Source of the DNA: Phycomyces nitens
Taxonomy: Eukaryota; Mucoromycota; Mucoromycetes; Mucorales; Phycomycetaceae
NCBI GenBank assembly: GCA_022702545.1
Contig: JAHRBC010000003.1
Coordinates: forward strand, 1,674,001 to 1,738,000
DNA length: 64,000 nt
Reading direction: 5' to 3'
Shown here one piece after another: positions 22,420 through 33,787 of the stretch. The stretch's first letter is position 1. Each line of letters opens with the position of its first letter. The notes beneath the pieces are model-generated. The model ran no database searches, was not told the DNA's origin, and saw nothing but the letters and a program-made list of their open reading frames with translations. Both the position numbers and the translations under genes were made by a program.

Positions 22420-24957
22420 TCACTCTTTTTCGTCGGATTCTGTAGATGCCGCCTGTGCTTTCTATAAAACAGTTTCAATAAATAAAAACATTAGCGTCTC
22501 TTGTCGCTTGCCAATAGAGATAAATCTTACCATCTTCTCCCAGGCTTGTGCCATTGCCAGAAGCTTAAGGTTACCACTCTGTACATCATCATCAGGGAAT
22601 ATGTAGTCAAAGTACTCTTCCCAAATAATGTTATCTTCAGTAGAATCCTCTGCTCTTCTTCTCTTCTTAACGACCTTGGGCATCTTCTTCTTGACAACTT
22701 CCCGAGTTTCCTCTGTTCCATAGTTGTCTTCAAAGTCGTTCCATGCCTCAAGAAGAAGTACACGCTAAATGAAATGTTTAGATTCAAGTCATAATGATAA
22801 CCTCTTTATATCTAGATATTACCTCTTCCTTTAGCTCCTTTTGCTTCATGCTATCATATGCATCGGTAAAGATCTTGCGTGTACGATTAACACCTTCATC
22901 ACTTCCATCCTCATAAGGTATGGACAGTTCAAACTGTGCAAAACTGATGTAGACCTTGACGTGTGCAGTACGTTCGAGCAATCGAAGGTACAGCTCTCTA
23001 GTTCGCTCATATTCTTCTTCTCCAATCTCAAAGTCTATATACATCTTTAGAATCATGCTACCTTTTAAATAAAGAAAAAAAATATTACCAATATATGATT
23101 TCCACAGTAATTCAGGCATGTCAAGTGTGGGCTGGCTGATGGCAAGCTCAAAGATGGCACGGCATCGGTCTTCTTCTTTTAATAACTTTTCGAGTTCGGC
23201 AAATTTGATCCATCCAGCACAATTTGCTTGATTGTACTCTAGATATTTCGTGTAAATTGTACGACATCTATCAAACTCTCTCAACTATTCGGTACAAAAT
23301 GGTCAGTATTCTGGACTTTTGGGATGAAAACCAAAGCTAACCTGCATTTCAAGCTCAATGTATCCTTTGAAAAGCTTGTCCTTGGGGCACATTCCAATAG
23401 CAGTACCCAGAATCTTTCGTGCTGCCTGTACATCTAATTGTCTGATCTCAAACTGAGCATAGAGTAGCCATATCTTTGCAAATGTGAATATTTTGTGAGG
23501 TATGAGCTTGATACACTCTTTATAGATTTCTCGTGTCCGGTTAACATCCTATAGAGCACATTAGCACTCTGCCAAGATGTATGTGTGATATGTCTCCATG
23601 ACTACCTCTGTCTCCAACTCTTCGTATAATGCATAGTTGATCCACAGATATATGTAGCGTCTCCAGTATCTTTTTTCTTGAGCTGGTGGCACTTGAGAGA
23701 TTGCACGTTCGTAAATTTCTCGTACACGAGTTGGGTCGCCTACCGACTCTTCAAGCTTGGCATAATCGAACCAAATGTCGTAGTTTTTTGGGTTTGCCTC
23801 GATTTCTTCTTCATACTGCACTCGTCTCTTTCCAACCACTACGTTTTCGATTCCTTCTTTATCTCCATACTGCTTCTCAAAATTTGTGTATTGGTTGTAT
23901 AAGGATTCGGATTTTGATTTAGGAAGACGATCGAGACCGTACTTGAATATAACACGAGCACGCTCAAACTAAAAAAACCCACCCGAGCATCGTCAGTTGC
24001 TGTATACTAATGCTTAAATGACTTACTTCTTTTAACTTGATTTCAAACTTTGCAAATGCAACAAGGACCTTTTGATCCATCTTTTCATCACCAAGGTATT
24101 GAACTGCTTCGGTATATATCTCGCGACATTTTACTATTACACAAAGACGTAAATATTACAACTGGGGTTCCTAGATAAATAAAACTTTTTTTACCCAAAT
24201 TGTTGTGCTCTTCTTCGAATTTAGCCCATTTGATCCAGTTCTTGGGTTCAGGGTGAATGCTGACAAAACGTTCATAAATAGAGCGCGCACGATCATGTTC
24301 GTTGTATCGCATCTCCATCTTAATGTATGCTTGCCATGCTGACTCTTCTGGCTCCCATTTCATCCAACGCTCAAATACATTGCGTGCTTTTGGTACATCT
24401 CCAAGAGTTTCCTCCATGTAAGTGTATTTGTACCAGAATTGATCCACACGTGGCAGTAATGTCGTTGCACGATCGAGAATATTGCGAGCATGGTTAACAT
24501 TTCGGTTCTTCATCTCCATCTCGACATATCTCAACCAGATGGCGATGTTGCGCCATTCGACATCTAATGCACGTTCGTATACTGATCGTGCACGTTGCGA
24601 TTCCATCTGACTATCTTCCCAGGCAGCATATTTGAGCCAATTGCTAATGTTGAGACGATTCTTTCGTATATTATCTTCAAACTCTTTGCGTTTGCGTTGG
24701 CGGAATTCTGAAAGTTCTTCCAAATCTGTAATCTTTTGTTTAGGGATCGAATGGGCTGGTTCAAGACGACGGTCATGAGCTTCGCGTAGAATCTGCTCGG
24801 CCGTAATCTGGACGGGTGCGGGGTTCTTGTTCTTGACCTAGATATACGCGTTTGTTCAGGTAAGTTGTCTATACAAAAAAAAAGATGCTCTTGAAAGACT
24901 TACCTTGGGGGGTCTTGGGTTCTTTCCGAACCCACTTGTGGTCTCTCCGGCATTCAT
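22420..24957 (-). CDS. CLF1: Crooked-neck HAT-repeat splicing factor (CLF1/CRNKL1)
   Basis: Clf1/CRNKL1 is a Prp19-associated scaffold needed for spliceosome activation. Nine exons (24904-24957, 24195-24837, 24027-24133, 23606-23968, 23342-23548, 23089-23284, 22823-23034, 22531-22764, 22420-22461) give 685 residues, the usual family length. The N-terminus reads '[19 protein letters not shown]'. Tandem HAT repeats then run through most of the protein, for example '[11 protein letters not shown]', '[20 protein letters not shown]', '[20 protein letters not shown]', '[11 protein letters not shown]' and '[18 protein letters not shown]'. The C-terminus is basic ('[16 protein letters not shown]') and then acidic. 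Start chosen at 24957 because the frame opens there and the promoter is shared with uS14m 225 bp away. Confidence 0.95.
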
Positions 24958-25182
24958 TGTCAGCACAAGTTAAATGAACAAGGATAATAATAAAGAGAGG
25001 AAAAAAAAAGTACTCTTTGGATAGACCAGACAATTTGAGCCAGTCTTGATGAGATACGCATGCCGATTCGGAGACAGGGACTGCTGTTTATGAAAAAATA
25101 GAATGTACGTCACGAAAATCCAAGAAGCCAGCAAACCCCCTCCCTTTGACCGCTTATTGTTCTTTTGGATACATAACAAACG
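24958..25182. promoter_or_regulatory. Compact divergent promoter, CLF1 / uS14m
   Basis: 225 bp between opposite-strand start codons. No specific element recognised. Confidence 0.5.
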
Positions 25183-25482
25183 ATGCGTTGCCGTGTTCTT
25201 CGTGATATTGCAGCCCGCCAGTCTGTGGCCAACAATGAGCTCACTCGTCAGGCCTACCGTTTTGTAACCCGCAACGAAACCCTTCCTGCTCGTGTTCGCC
25301 ACCAGGCACAGCTCATGTTGAATGCCATGCCCAAGCAATCTTCTCCAACCTACATCCACAACCGATGCGTTGCCACTGGCCACGGTAGCGGTGTTCTGCG
25401 TGAGTTCAAACTCTGCAGATTCCAGTTCCGTCTCAAGGCACTCAATGGTGAACTTCCCGGTGTCAAAAAGTCCTCGTGGTAA
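25183..25482 (+). CDS. MRP2: Mitochondrial small-subunit ribosomal protein uS14m
   Basis: Intronless 99-residue protein, the fungal S14 of the mitochondrial small subunit. It starts 'MRCRVLRDIAARQSVANNEL' and contains the S14 core: 'LPARVRHQAQLMLNAMP', 'IHNRCVATGHGSGVLREFKL' and 'CRFQFRLKALNGELPGVKKS', ending in a tryptophan. The C...R.V.TG..R.....F...R..F motif is diagnostic. The cytosolic S14 zinc-binding CxxC pairs are absent, as expected for the mitochondrial/bacterial C-minus type. Followed by a short convergent gap to the ASH-domain gene. Confidence 0.92.
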   Translation: MRCRVLRDIAARQSVANNELTRQAYRFVTRNETLPARVRHQAQLMLNAMPKQSSPTYIHNRCVATGHGSGVLREFKLCRFQFRLKALNGELPGVKKSSW

Positions 25483-25711
25483 AAAAGAAAAGAAAACCAA
25501 AAAAACCCAAACTCGCAGGGGAACAGAAAATGTCCTCTTTTTACAGGAACACAGTTCATCTGGACTTTTCTGTACATCTCATTCTCACTCATTTCTCCCT
25601 TAAGAAAAAAAAAGCAGCAATAAACATCTAATCCATAAAGTATCTAGTTATGCGATTATATGACCAGAATGAGACCCTCCAAAAGAAAAACAAAATTGAG
25701 AAACAGGGCTG
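25483..25711. other. Short convergent intergenic region
   Basis: 229 bp, A-rich runs after the uS14m stop; likely both genes' 3' ends. Nothing else seen. Confidence 0.4.
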
Positions 25712-27825
25712 CTATAAGTAATCTTTTTCTATTGCGCAGAACCGACATTCAGGCTGCTCATCTTGGGGGGATTTTTGGTAGGAGTTATATTCTTGGTTGG
25801 TTGCTTGATGAGTGGTTTGGGATGGATGCTGAGAATGATGAAGTGCGGAATTGGATCGATCGTGAAATGTTCTGGGATCATGGGATCCATTAGCCGAGCG
25901 AGAGAATGAGTTTGTGTCTAGACTTGAGCCTTCTTCATCGGTAGATTGAATGTCAATCTTGACTTGGATTTGCTTGGAGTGTTTGTCATCAATCAAGACC
26001 AGGATTGTGTCAGAGAGTGGTTTATAAGGGAACCCTGATGCAGCCATGGAATCCAGTTGTGTTCCAACTGTGCTTTCTCGTATCTTGACAGTGATGCCAA
26101 CAGAGGCATTGGCATATAAATTGCCTTTTCTAGGGCTAAACGATAGCCGGCCTCTGGCTGAAAAGAGAGTAAAGGTCCGAGAACGATTGCTAAAGTTGTT
26201 GCTGATTTCAAACGCGGCATCCCTTAGCCGTATTCCAGTCGATTTGACTTGGTATTGAAGAAGAAGATGGTCTGGCTGGACTATATAACTCTCTTCAAAG
26301 GTATCCTGCAAAGGTGTATGGTGAGCAATAGGTCGGGTCCTGCCAGTGTCAATGCGATGGAGTCGGACAGATTCGGTAACCATGCTGGCATTTCCATTGT
26401 CATCGCAACGGGCAACTGGAATCGGAACACCTCTTGAGCGAATTGAATTTGTTGACAGATTTTCCATATCGCTCGCAAGCTTATTAATATAGTCGCGTCT
26501 TTTTGGTACATGGATCGCAGTATTTAAAGGGACGTGAGTGTTGGCGTGAAACTCCTTTATTCTGTTGGCGGCCTCTCTTAGCTCTTTTGGTGATTGGATC
26601 TGGTCGTAATTGATGCGGAAACGAGGAGTGTGGGTCAAAGAATCTGGAAGAGCTTTCTAGTCCCAAGCAGTGCAAGATGAATAAATAAATAAATAAAGAT
26701 CTATAGAAATGCTACATACAAACGTTGTCCAAAGTGGATCTGCAAACTTGCTGTTTTTTATCCCTCTAGGCTTGGGTATACTTGGCATGGTCAGCTTAAA
26801 TAACATGAATCAGCATTGTTGTCGAATCTACAAATTGACCAAAAAAGAAAAGTACCTCTCCATGGGATGAGCTAACATTGGTATTTCTAGTGTCCTGATC
26901 CCGGCTACTATCTCGCATTGCCCTTGTTATCGTCTGTTTCTCCCAAGGGATCCTTTTTGATCCAGATTGCGAAGAATGCTGTGATTTAAAGGAGGTTGGG
27001 GACTATGATCGAGAGGTTTAGTTTACTTGGTCTGCTGAGGTGATTTGAACAAACCGCCATTACTGGTTCGTTCCACAGATCATTAATGGACTCTAGTGGT
27101 AACGAGCGTGCTCCAAAATACTGCCCGGGCGACATTAGACGTTCAGGAACTCCTTTGGAATTGCTGGTTTCCTGATCCCAAATGCTCTCTTCATTTTCAT
27201 CAAGATCTTTTTTTTTATTACTTTGGTAAGTTCTAGCCCTGTTCCTCAGAGGCTTTACATTGTAGTCATCGTCAACCATGTTCTGCTCGTGATTATCTTC
27301 CCATGAATCGTCGTCTTCGGTACGCTTCAGGACATCTCCAAGAATTTCGTTATCCGAGTGTACCGATACATCAGACAGGCCGTGTTCAGTATTATTAAAG
27401 GGCGGCCTCATGTCTGCTACAAATGGTATCCTTTCTAGATCGGCTAGAATAGAGAACCCATCGCTTCCGGCTGTATTTCTTTCTTGTCTTTTAAAGCGTA
27501 ATTGAGAATGGTCGATTGGTCTGTCCCGGTGAACATTGCTTTTTTTCTGCTTTGGTTTGGACTGTTTCTGGTCGTTGCTTTTGCTGCTTCCCTTGTCAAT
27601 CTCTGACAGACTTTGAATGTGCTCTCCAAATGATAGTGCTCGTGCATTGGCTAGATACTTTTCGAATTTGGCTACTCCTGAACGTTCGAATCTCTCGAAT
27701 TCGTCGTATAAAGTCAGCTTGGCAGGCCGCAATCCAGAGTGTGTTGTAGAATTCTGGCGAACAATCTGTGGGACCTGTAGATCGGTACTAGAGGCAAAAT
27801 ATATAGAGTCCTTAAAGTGGCTCAT
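25712..27825 (-). CDS. Protein with an ASH (ASPM-SPD2-Hydin)-like domain, possibly CEP192/SPD-2-related
   Basis: Four exons (27055-27825, 26856-26978, 26720-26794, 25712-26656), 637 residues, ATG at 27825. The N-terminal about 250 residues are mostly disordered and charged, with one well-formed helix ('LTLYDEFERFERSGVAKFEK') and acidic runs. Residues about 425-540 form a beta-rich Ig-like block: 'QPDHLLLQYQVKSTGIRLRD', 'AAFEISNNFSNRSRTFTLFS', 'GRLSFSPRKGNLYANASVGI', ending 'TILVLIDDKHSKQIQVKIDI'. The order (V/QP-L-F, G, N-F/L, F-x-V/FSPxxG, then a beta strand with V/I alternation) is that of the PapD/MSP-like ASH domain, shared by CEP192/SPD-2, ASPM and hydin. The end 'ECRFCAIEKDYL' has a CxxC pair. 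Exon 1's donor is gtttgt. Function is inferred only from the fold; a spindle-pole or cortex role is a guess. Confidence 0.68.
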
Positions 27826-28899
27826 TTCATGAACCTAATCCTCTTTAAAGAGATGGGCTGTTTGCAAAAGTAAGAAGAGAGTGTCTCTTCTTTTTTTTTC
27901 ACAAGATACAAACTTGGACACCATAATTGTCTCGTCACGTGAATTGTGTATCCTTTATTTTTCAAGGTTATAACTTTGTGGGATGTTAAAATCAATAGAA
28001 TGATGTATGATTTTGAAGGCTAGAGATGACATGTAGATTTAATGGATCCAAAAAGGAGGTATGTTATGCCTTGGATATGATATGGTCAATATAGTACAGG
28101 GTATAGCATAAAGACCTTTCAAGTATATGGGATCATGATTAATTATAAAGAATATTATGAGGATGGGGATGAGGGTAGTACATGTATGGCCAATAGATAT
28201 ATATATATAATTATACACTCTTTAAAGAGGTGCAAGGCTCGGAAAGCTTTGTTCTTGTTATTGATGTACACATGTTAACATACCCCAGTATATTTTACGT
28301 GGTAAATGGTCTGATTGAATACCCAGACTCTGCGGATATTGCCTGTCAAAAAAGAAATCAAATTAGCCTTTAAAATCCAATCATTTAATTCTCTTTATTA
28401 GAGCCACAAAATAAAAATATATAAAAAGCTCTGGGCTCATCTTGTTTTAATCAGGACTTTGGTTGTCTTTAAAGCCAAAATAGTCTGAATGATTGGTTAA
28501 AAAAAGGGGTACCCTTTGAGATTCATAAAGACAATCAATATTCTTGTCTGTGAGACTCTGGGTAGTATTCGAAAGGCGGAATACCTTTTTGTTTGTTGGC
28601 CCCTTGCTAATCTTTGATCTCTTAGCCCCAGATGATTGGCTAAGGTTTTTCCCGGAATCCTATATCTTGTTTTATGTACAGTTGGAATGCTTATTGAGTC
28701 ATTTACAGATCTACTGTTAAAGAAGCACTTATTAACACCTGATGGTGCTCACACAGATATTATTGGGATGTGATAAACAAGAGGAATGTTGATAGATAAA
28801 GATGACTGTCATGAACAATGATAAAATAGTTTAAAAGATATATGGCCACCACACTTTTAACTTTGTAGACCTGATTTTTGATACTCGAGCAATATTCCA
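27826..28899. other. Gene-poor DNA, nothing recognised
   Basis: AT-rich sequence upstream of the ASH-domain gene, leading into a Tc1 remnant. The left part is presumably its promoter. No convincing gene, RNA or terminal inverted repeat was found. Confidence 0.4.
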
Positions 28900-29775
28900 C
28901 ACAAGTTTCGAGTGAGATATTTGCTTAATGTCTTATTCAAGCTACCTCTAACTGGAACAAGGTGGGAGGACGAGGTCTTTTTTTTTTTTGTCTCTAATAT
29001 TACTGTCAAGATGGCTCTAAATGTTTTCGATTGGATTGAGATTTGGACTATTTGTTTTTATCCAAAAGATAATAAATGAATTGGAGATAATATTTGCTCA
29101 AATTGTCAGCATATCTCTCTTTTGACATGTTAGTGTCCAAGACAACACAAGAGGTCCAACACCTTGCTCAAATAGATTCTCATAAAGAGACAGAGCCACC
29201 ATAATCTTGGAATTTTGGGACCAGGTAGTTCATTTTTATACTCTGCATTACATTCTCTCCAGACATATGCTACTCTCTGCCTTTTTTTTGAAAAAGGGTA
29301 AATCTTGATTCATCACTCTAGATGGCAAATGTCCATTCATCATTCCAGTTCTTTCACAAGGGCCTATTTATAACGTGTATTTTTATGCTCTTTGTCAAGT
29401 AGAGGCTTGCATACGGCAATGCATGAATGTAGATCCAAATCATAGATGTATTATTTACAAACAGTTAATTGACCATTAAATGTCATGCAACTCAACATCA
29501 CGCGTAATCTCGGCCAATGTCATTTTCCTGTCTATTCTTTTTTAGCATAAACTTTAAATATCGTAATGCCCGTGGTGTTGGCTTTTTATGTCGAGGATGC
29601 TTCTTGTCCTTGTAGATTCCCTCATCTCATATTTCAGGATTATACGGCTCACAGTTGATCGGGGAAAATTCCCTCTACGAGAAATATCCAAAGTGCTACC
29701 CCCATTCCTTGTGTCTTTCAATAATGGTCTCTTTTTTTCCCGAAATCTAATGTCTTTTATCAAGACTTGTGATGT
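28900..29775 (-). pseudogene. Decayed Tc1/mariner-family transposase
   Basis: A more complete dead copy than the one at 2800-3345. In order on the minus strand: an HTH-type N-terminus ('DTRNGGSTLDISRRGNFPRS', 'TVSRIILKYEMRESTRT', about 29740-29590), the catalytic block 'FAIWSDESRFTLFQKKG' (about 29320), 'PKFQDYGGSVSLYENLFEQG' with 'GVGPLVLSWTLTCQKRD', and near 29040 the 'SPNLNPIEN' block holding the third acidic residue of the DD34E triad. Stops and frame changes lie between blocks. Terminal inverted repeats were not identified. Inactive. Confidence 0.78.
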
Positions 29776-30428
29776 TTAGCTTTTTGTTCTCTTTGGAATA
29801 TTGTATTGAATATAGAGATTGTGGGATTTAAAGAAGAAAGAAAACAGGCAAAGATGTGCTTATTGGGAAATTCTAGGCGGGTTATAAATGATGCAAAAAT
29901 AAGCAAGATGAGTCTGCAATACAAAGATATTCAAAAATAGCTAGGGCCTGGATCAATTACACGAATGTGTCACGAAAGGTGGTAAGCAGTGATATTATTT
30001 TTAGTTTGTCAATATTCACTTTAAACTTTTATACATTTTAATCAGTTTCCTAGCAACAATGGCCCAGATGTCTTGGAGATATTTGTAAGCCAATATTTAC
30101 AGATATATTAACAGAAAAAAGAAAAAAAGACTAAATCGCTCTCTTTTTATATAGAGTTATATATTGTCCGTATTCTATAACCCCGTATTACGCTCAACAA
30201 ACAGCAGTGATTATCAGCCAAAGGAATCATTACACCATTGTAAGACAGAATCAGAATAAATTGCCTTTAAGCACGTTTTGTAAAACTTTTTGTATTTTAT
30301 TTTTAAAAGAAAGTGTACCATAGAAAAGCTTGAATGTGGTACATTTCCCTCAGCCAATATTTTCTGTCTTAAATACAATTTTTCCCCCGTAGATATCAAA
30401 GTATTCTTCTCTTCTTCTTTTGCAAGAC
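29776..30428. other. Intergenic, promoter side of the kelch membrane protein gene
   Basis: AT-rich; nothing recognised other than the likely promoter and leader of the gene starting at 30429. Confidence 0.4.
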
Positions 30429-32500
30429 ATGATACGGCTCTTGTATTGGCTAGTACTTTTGGTACTCGTCTTCAATGTCAAGGCCGATCCGGTCATACCT
30501 GCTCCACGAAGCATGCAAGGTACTTTGCAGATCAAATATTGTTTATATAAATATATTTAAATATTTAAACGATAAAAATCATTATAGGCTGTGTGCTTAT
30601 CCAAAAGGAGATTTACTGCTATGGTGGATTTTCAGCAAGTCTAAATGCTCCATACGCGACTCCCTACACAGATCACTTTGCACTCAATGTCTCTGACGCC
30701 TTTAGCGTCACGGCCTCCCTTATGAACTGGAGAGCGATCCCACCAACACCTGGATTCGAACTGGAAAATGTATACAGCATGCGAGCCAATGCTATCATCC
30801 CTCAAAACAGTTACATAGTCAATGGCTGTGGAAAAGACGCAAACAGCCCACTTGTAAACACGACAATCATCTTTAATATCAATACCCAACAATGGAGCTC
30901 TGTAACTGATGGACTGTCTGGAAATATGTACGTCTTCCAGATAATACCAATTGTATTAAACTCCATCTATAATCAGATCAGACGCTTCTTCGGTGTCTCT
31001 CAACAACGGAACAATTAAGATGTGGGGTGGTGCAAGGTTTGTATGTTGATAATTTGACTATTTTAATGTTTACTCACAAGGGTATAAACAGACTAGACAA
31101 TTCTTCAACTCCAGTTCGCAATTGGTACAAGAACTTTTCATGGGTAAGCGTCTTTATCATATTTATACATCTCATTAACATCATCTATATCAAGGGTCAA
31201 TCATGGATCAATATACCTTCAGCTGCCCCATCTTACATTTACCCAAGAGCCGGACTTGTTTCTGTCCTTTCCCTCGACGGAACAACCATCTATTACCTTG
31301 GTGGCATAAAGTACTTTAAGCAGTCTACGACTACCAATGGCTATGATCAAAAGTTTGCGCCCATGAGCGAACTCTTGTCATTCAACACATCGGCCAGTAC
31401 CTGGAGCGTAGACCCTATCCTGGGAGACGTGCTTCCATCTGTAAGACACTCGTTTACCTTGAACACTGGTAATATTATTATTCATCGACAGACCTAATAC
31501 TAACCAAATAACCTGAATGTCTTTTTTTGTTGAATAAATAGTTCCCAACACAAACACTGTGTTTATGTACGGAGGAGAATCCTATGGTAAGATAGAGACG
31601 CCGAACGTTTATAATTGCTCAATTGAATACTAAATATATCTTCACACACCCTGTATATTAGAACCTTCGACTCCAATTGTTGATGACTATAGCTGGGTAC
31701 TCGATCTCAGTTCATTAACATGGTCCCAAAAGACATTACCAAACAGCCCTGGATGTCTTCGAGGCCACTCTGGTACGTTTTAACCAGTAAATTGCAATAG
31801 AATGTCTATCCCTAACCTTTTGTTTCTTATAGCCATTTCTGTCAATAATTATCTGTTTGTTTTGTTTGGAAACGATAATTCATTGACATCTCAAAACAAC
31901 TTTCATGTATTGAACTTTGGTACATGGGAATGGACAGACGACTACAGTCCTTCTTGGGATCTCCCTCAAAATAAAAAAGGCCAAGCCGGTTCATCTGGAC
32001 TGAGTACTGGTGCCATTGTTGGAATTGCTATTGGAGCCGTAAGTAATATATATATATATATATATATATTGCCAAGAAGATTACTATTCTTTACAATACT
32101 CACACACACAAAAATATAGGCTGTGGCAGTAATAGCCGCCTTGCTTGTATTGTTCTTTTTGCGTAGACGAAAGAATAAGAAGCAGCTTGAACCAGTCCAT
32201 ACCGAGACCACGACAATTGAGCACACCGAAAAGCCTCAGTCGTATGAACCAACCAAACAGTACGCTAATTCTGGCCAGTATGAAAAAGTACCCATGGGCT
32301 ATGAATCCAGTGACCACAAGAGCCAAAGCCCCCATTCCTTTGAAAACAATTCTTCTGGAACAAGAATCGTACAACAGTACAATCAGGATTCTACAAAGCA
32401 TAGTGCACCCGATAGCACAAAGCCAGACTATATCAACAGATTTGGTTCTCCCAACAATGTTATTATGCTTCAACCAGTAAAGCCTGATCTTGAAGGCTAA
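30429..32500 (+). CDS. Single-pass cell-surface kelch-repeat protein
   Basis: Nine exons (30429-30519, 30588-30927, 30977-31036, 31092-31143, 31195-31468, 31542-31586, 31662-31772, 31833-32038, 32120-32500) give 519 residues, all in frame. A signal peptide is visible at the start ('MIRLLYWLVLLVLVFNVKA'). The ectodomain has kelch-type blades: 'GCVLIQKEIYCYGGFSAS', 'NAIIPQNSYIVNGCG', 'TTIYYLGGIKYFKQ', 'NTVFMYGGE', 'NNYLFVLFGNDN', each followed by a W-containing strand. A Gly-Ser linker precedes the transmembrane helix at about residues 384-408 ('AIVGIAIGAVAVAVIAALLV'), then a basic stop-transfer 'RRRKNKK' and a 100-residue Pro/Ser/Gln cytoplasmic tail. This architecture is common in Mucoromycota and may serve as receptor or wall sensor, but ligand and partners cannot be told from sequence. 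Confidence 0.88.
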
Positions 32501-33043
32501 TAATTTTTTTTTGTCCTGGGAAAACATAAAGATACTCTATTATGCACATTTTTATATATATATATGTGTGTAGATGTAATACTCCAACCTAATTTTATAA
32601 AATATATTGTACGTATTAGCTAAATCCTCTTGGTTCTCTTGATCAGATTGACAAAGAGGAACCTGAACCGAAAGCCCTTTTTTAAATAACTTGATAACTT
32701 TACTAATTAATAAATTCTTGTTGAAAGACAACTAGAGTTAAATAGTTTATATTGGTTGGGAGCATTTATTCTTTTTATGGTCTTTAAGATCAATAACATT
32801 AAGAGATCAAACAAAAGAACATAAACCTTCTTGACCAAATAGTATAATATGTATATATTTATATAAAAATAAATAAATGGTCAATATATTTCCTTTAACA
32901 GATAATCCCTATAATACGCCTGGTCAATAATATATCTCAATAGTCTGCTTTAACCATTCACCCCTCTTACTTCTTGTCTTATTTTTTAGCATACTCTTGT
33001 AGAGTTTACTAGTGATACCACAACCCCAAACATAAAAGAGACA
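32501..33043. other. Intergenic left of the fold-back element
   Basis: AT-rich DNA after the kelch gene, no gene recognised. Confidence 0.4.
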
Positions 33044-33342
33044 TTAGAGACATTTGGGGATTCAGATTTTTTAATACTCTATTTTAGGATAACAGATTTT
33101 CCAAAATATTGGGCTTTAATCTGTCTTTTTAACTTTACTATATGGCCAATAATATATAATCGATAAGTAAATACTATATACGGTCCTATAAAATTACAGA
33201 ACAGCATATACTATTTATTCCGCGAATCTATATCATTGGCTATAAAATATAACTGAAATGACAGATTAAAGCTCAATCTTTTGGCGAATTTGTATTTCTA
33301 AAATAGGATTATTAAAAATTCTGAATCCCCAAATGTCTCTAA
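33044..33342. mobile_element. Fold-back MITE with long terminal inverted repeats and TA target sites
   Basis: The two halves are inverted copies of each other. The outer 23 bases are perfect: ttagagacatttggggattc at 33044 matches the reverse complement of the sequence ending at 33342. The match then continues, with scattered mismatches, through nearly the whole 150-base arm to the centre near 33190. Taking the flanking TA (33045-33046 and 33340-33341) as the duplicated target, the element itself is 293 bp (33047-33339) and starts GAGACATTTGGGG. It has no coding capacity. This fits a non-autonomous Tc1/mariner-type MITE, a family whose dead transposases lie elsewhere in the window, although no shared ends were seen. 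Confidence 0.85.
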
Positions 33343-33787
33343 AAACTTGGTATTTATTAGAAAATTAGGTTATGCCAATAACTCTTGGAACACTGAGTTT
33401 GCTACTCGAGCCATCTAATTGAATACATGTATACTTTGTTGGTCTAATTGATAGTTAAAGTGATATAGATACAGAGCCTAAAGAATAATATAGATAGATA
33501 GCCAAAATTCCAAGAAACACAAAAAAAACTTGTATCTTTTGGTTAAACAAGGCCATTCTGGTGTACCAATTTTCCTACAATTATCACACCTGGTTTAAAA
33601 TATTTATAACATTCTACTTTCAAACCCTTACTATTTTATATACCTTTTTTTCCAACTTATTTGACTCTAATATCATTTTGTGTATGTATACATTAGCTTT
33701 AAAAATGACTTGGAGGACTAGTATGTAATTCATTGATATAATGGTTTATGTAATATATGCTTGTATGTCTATGTGTATACCACATGC
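33343..33787. other. Intergenic right of the MITE
   Basis: AT-rich, 3' side of the CoA-ligase gene; nothing recognised. Confidence 0.4.
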
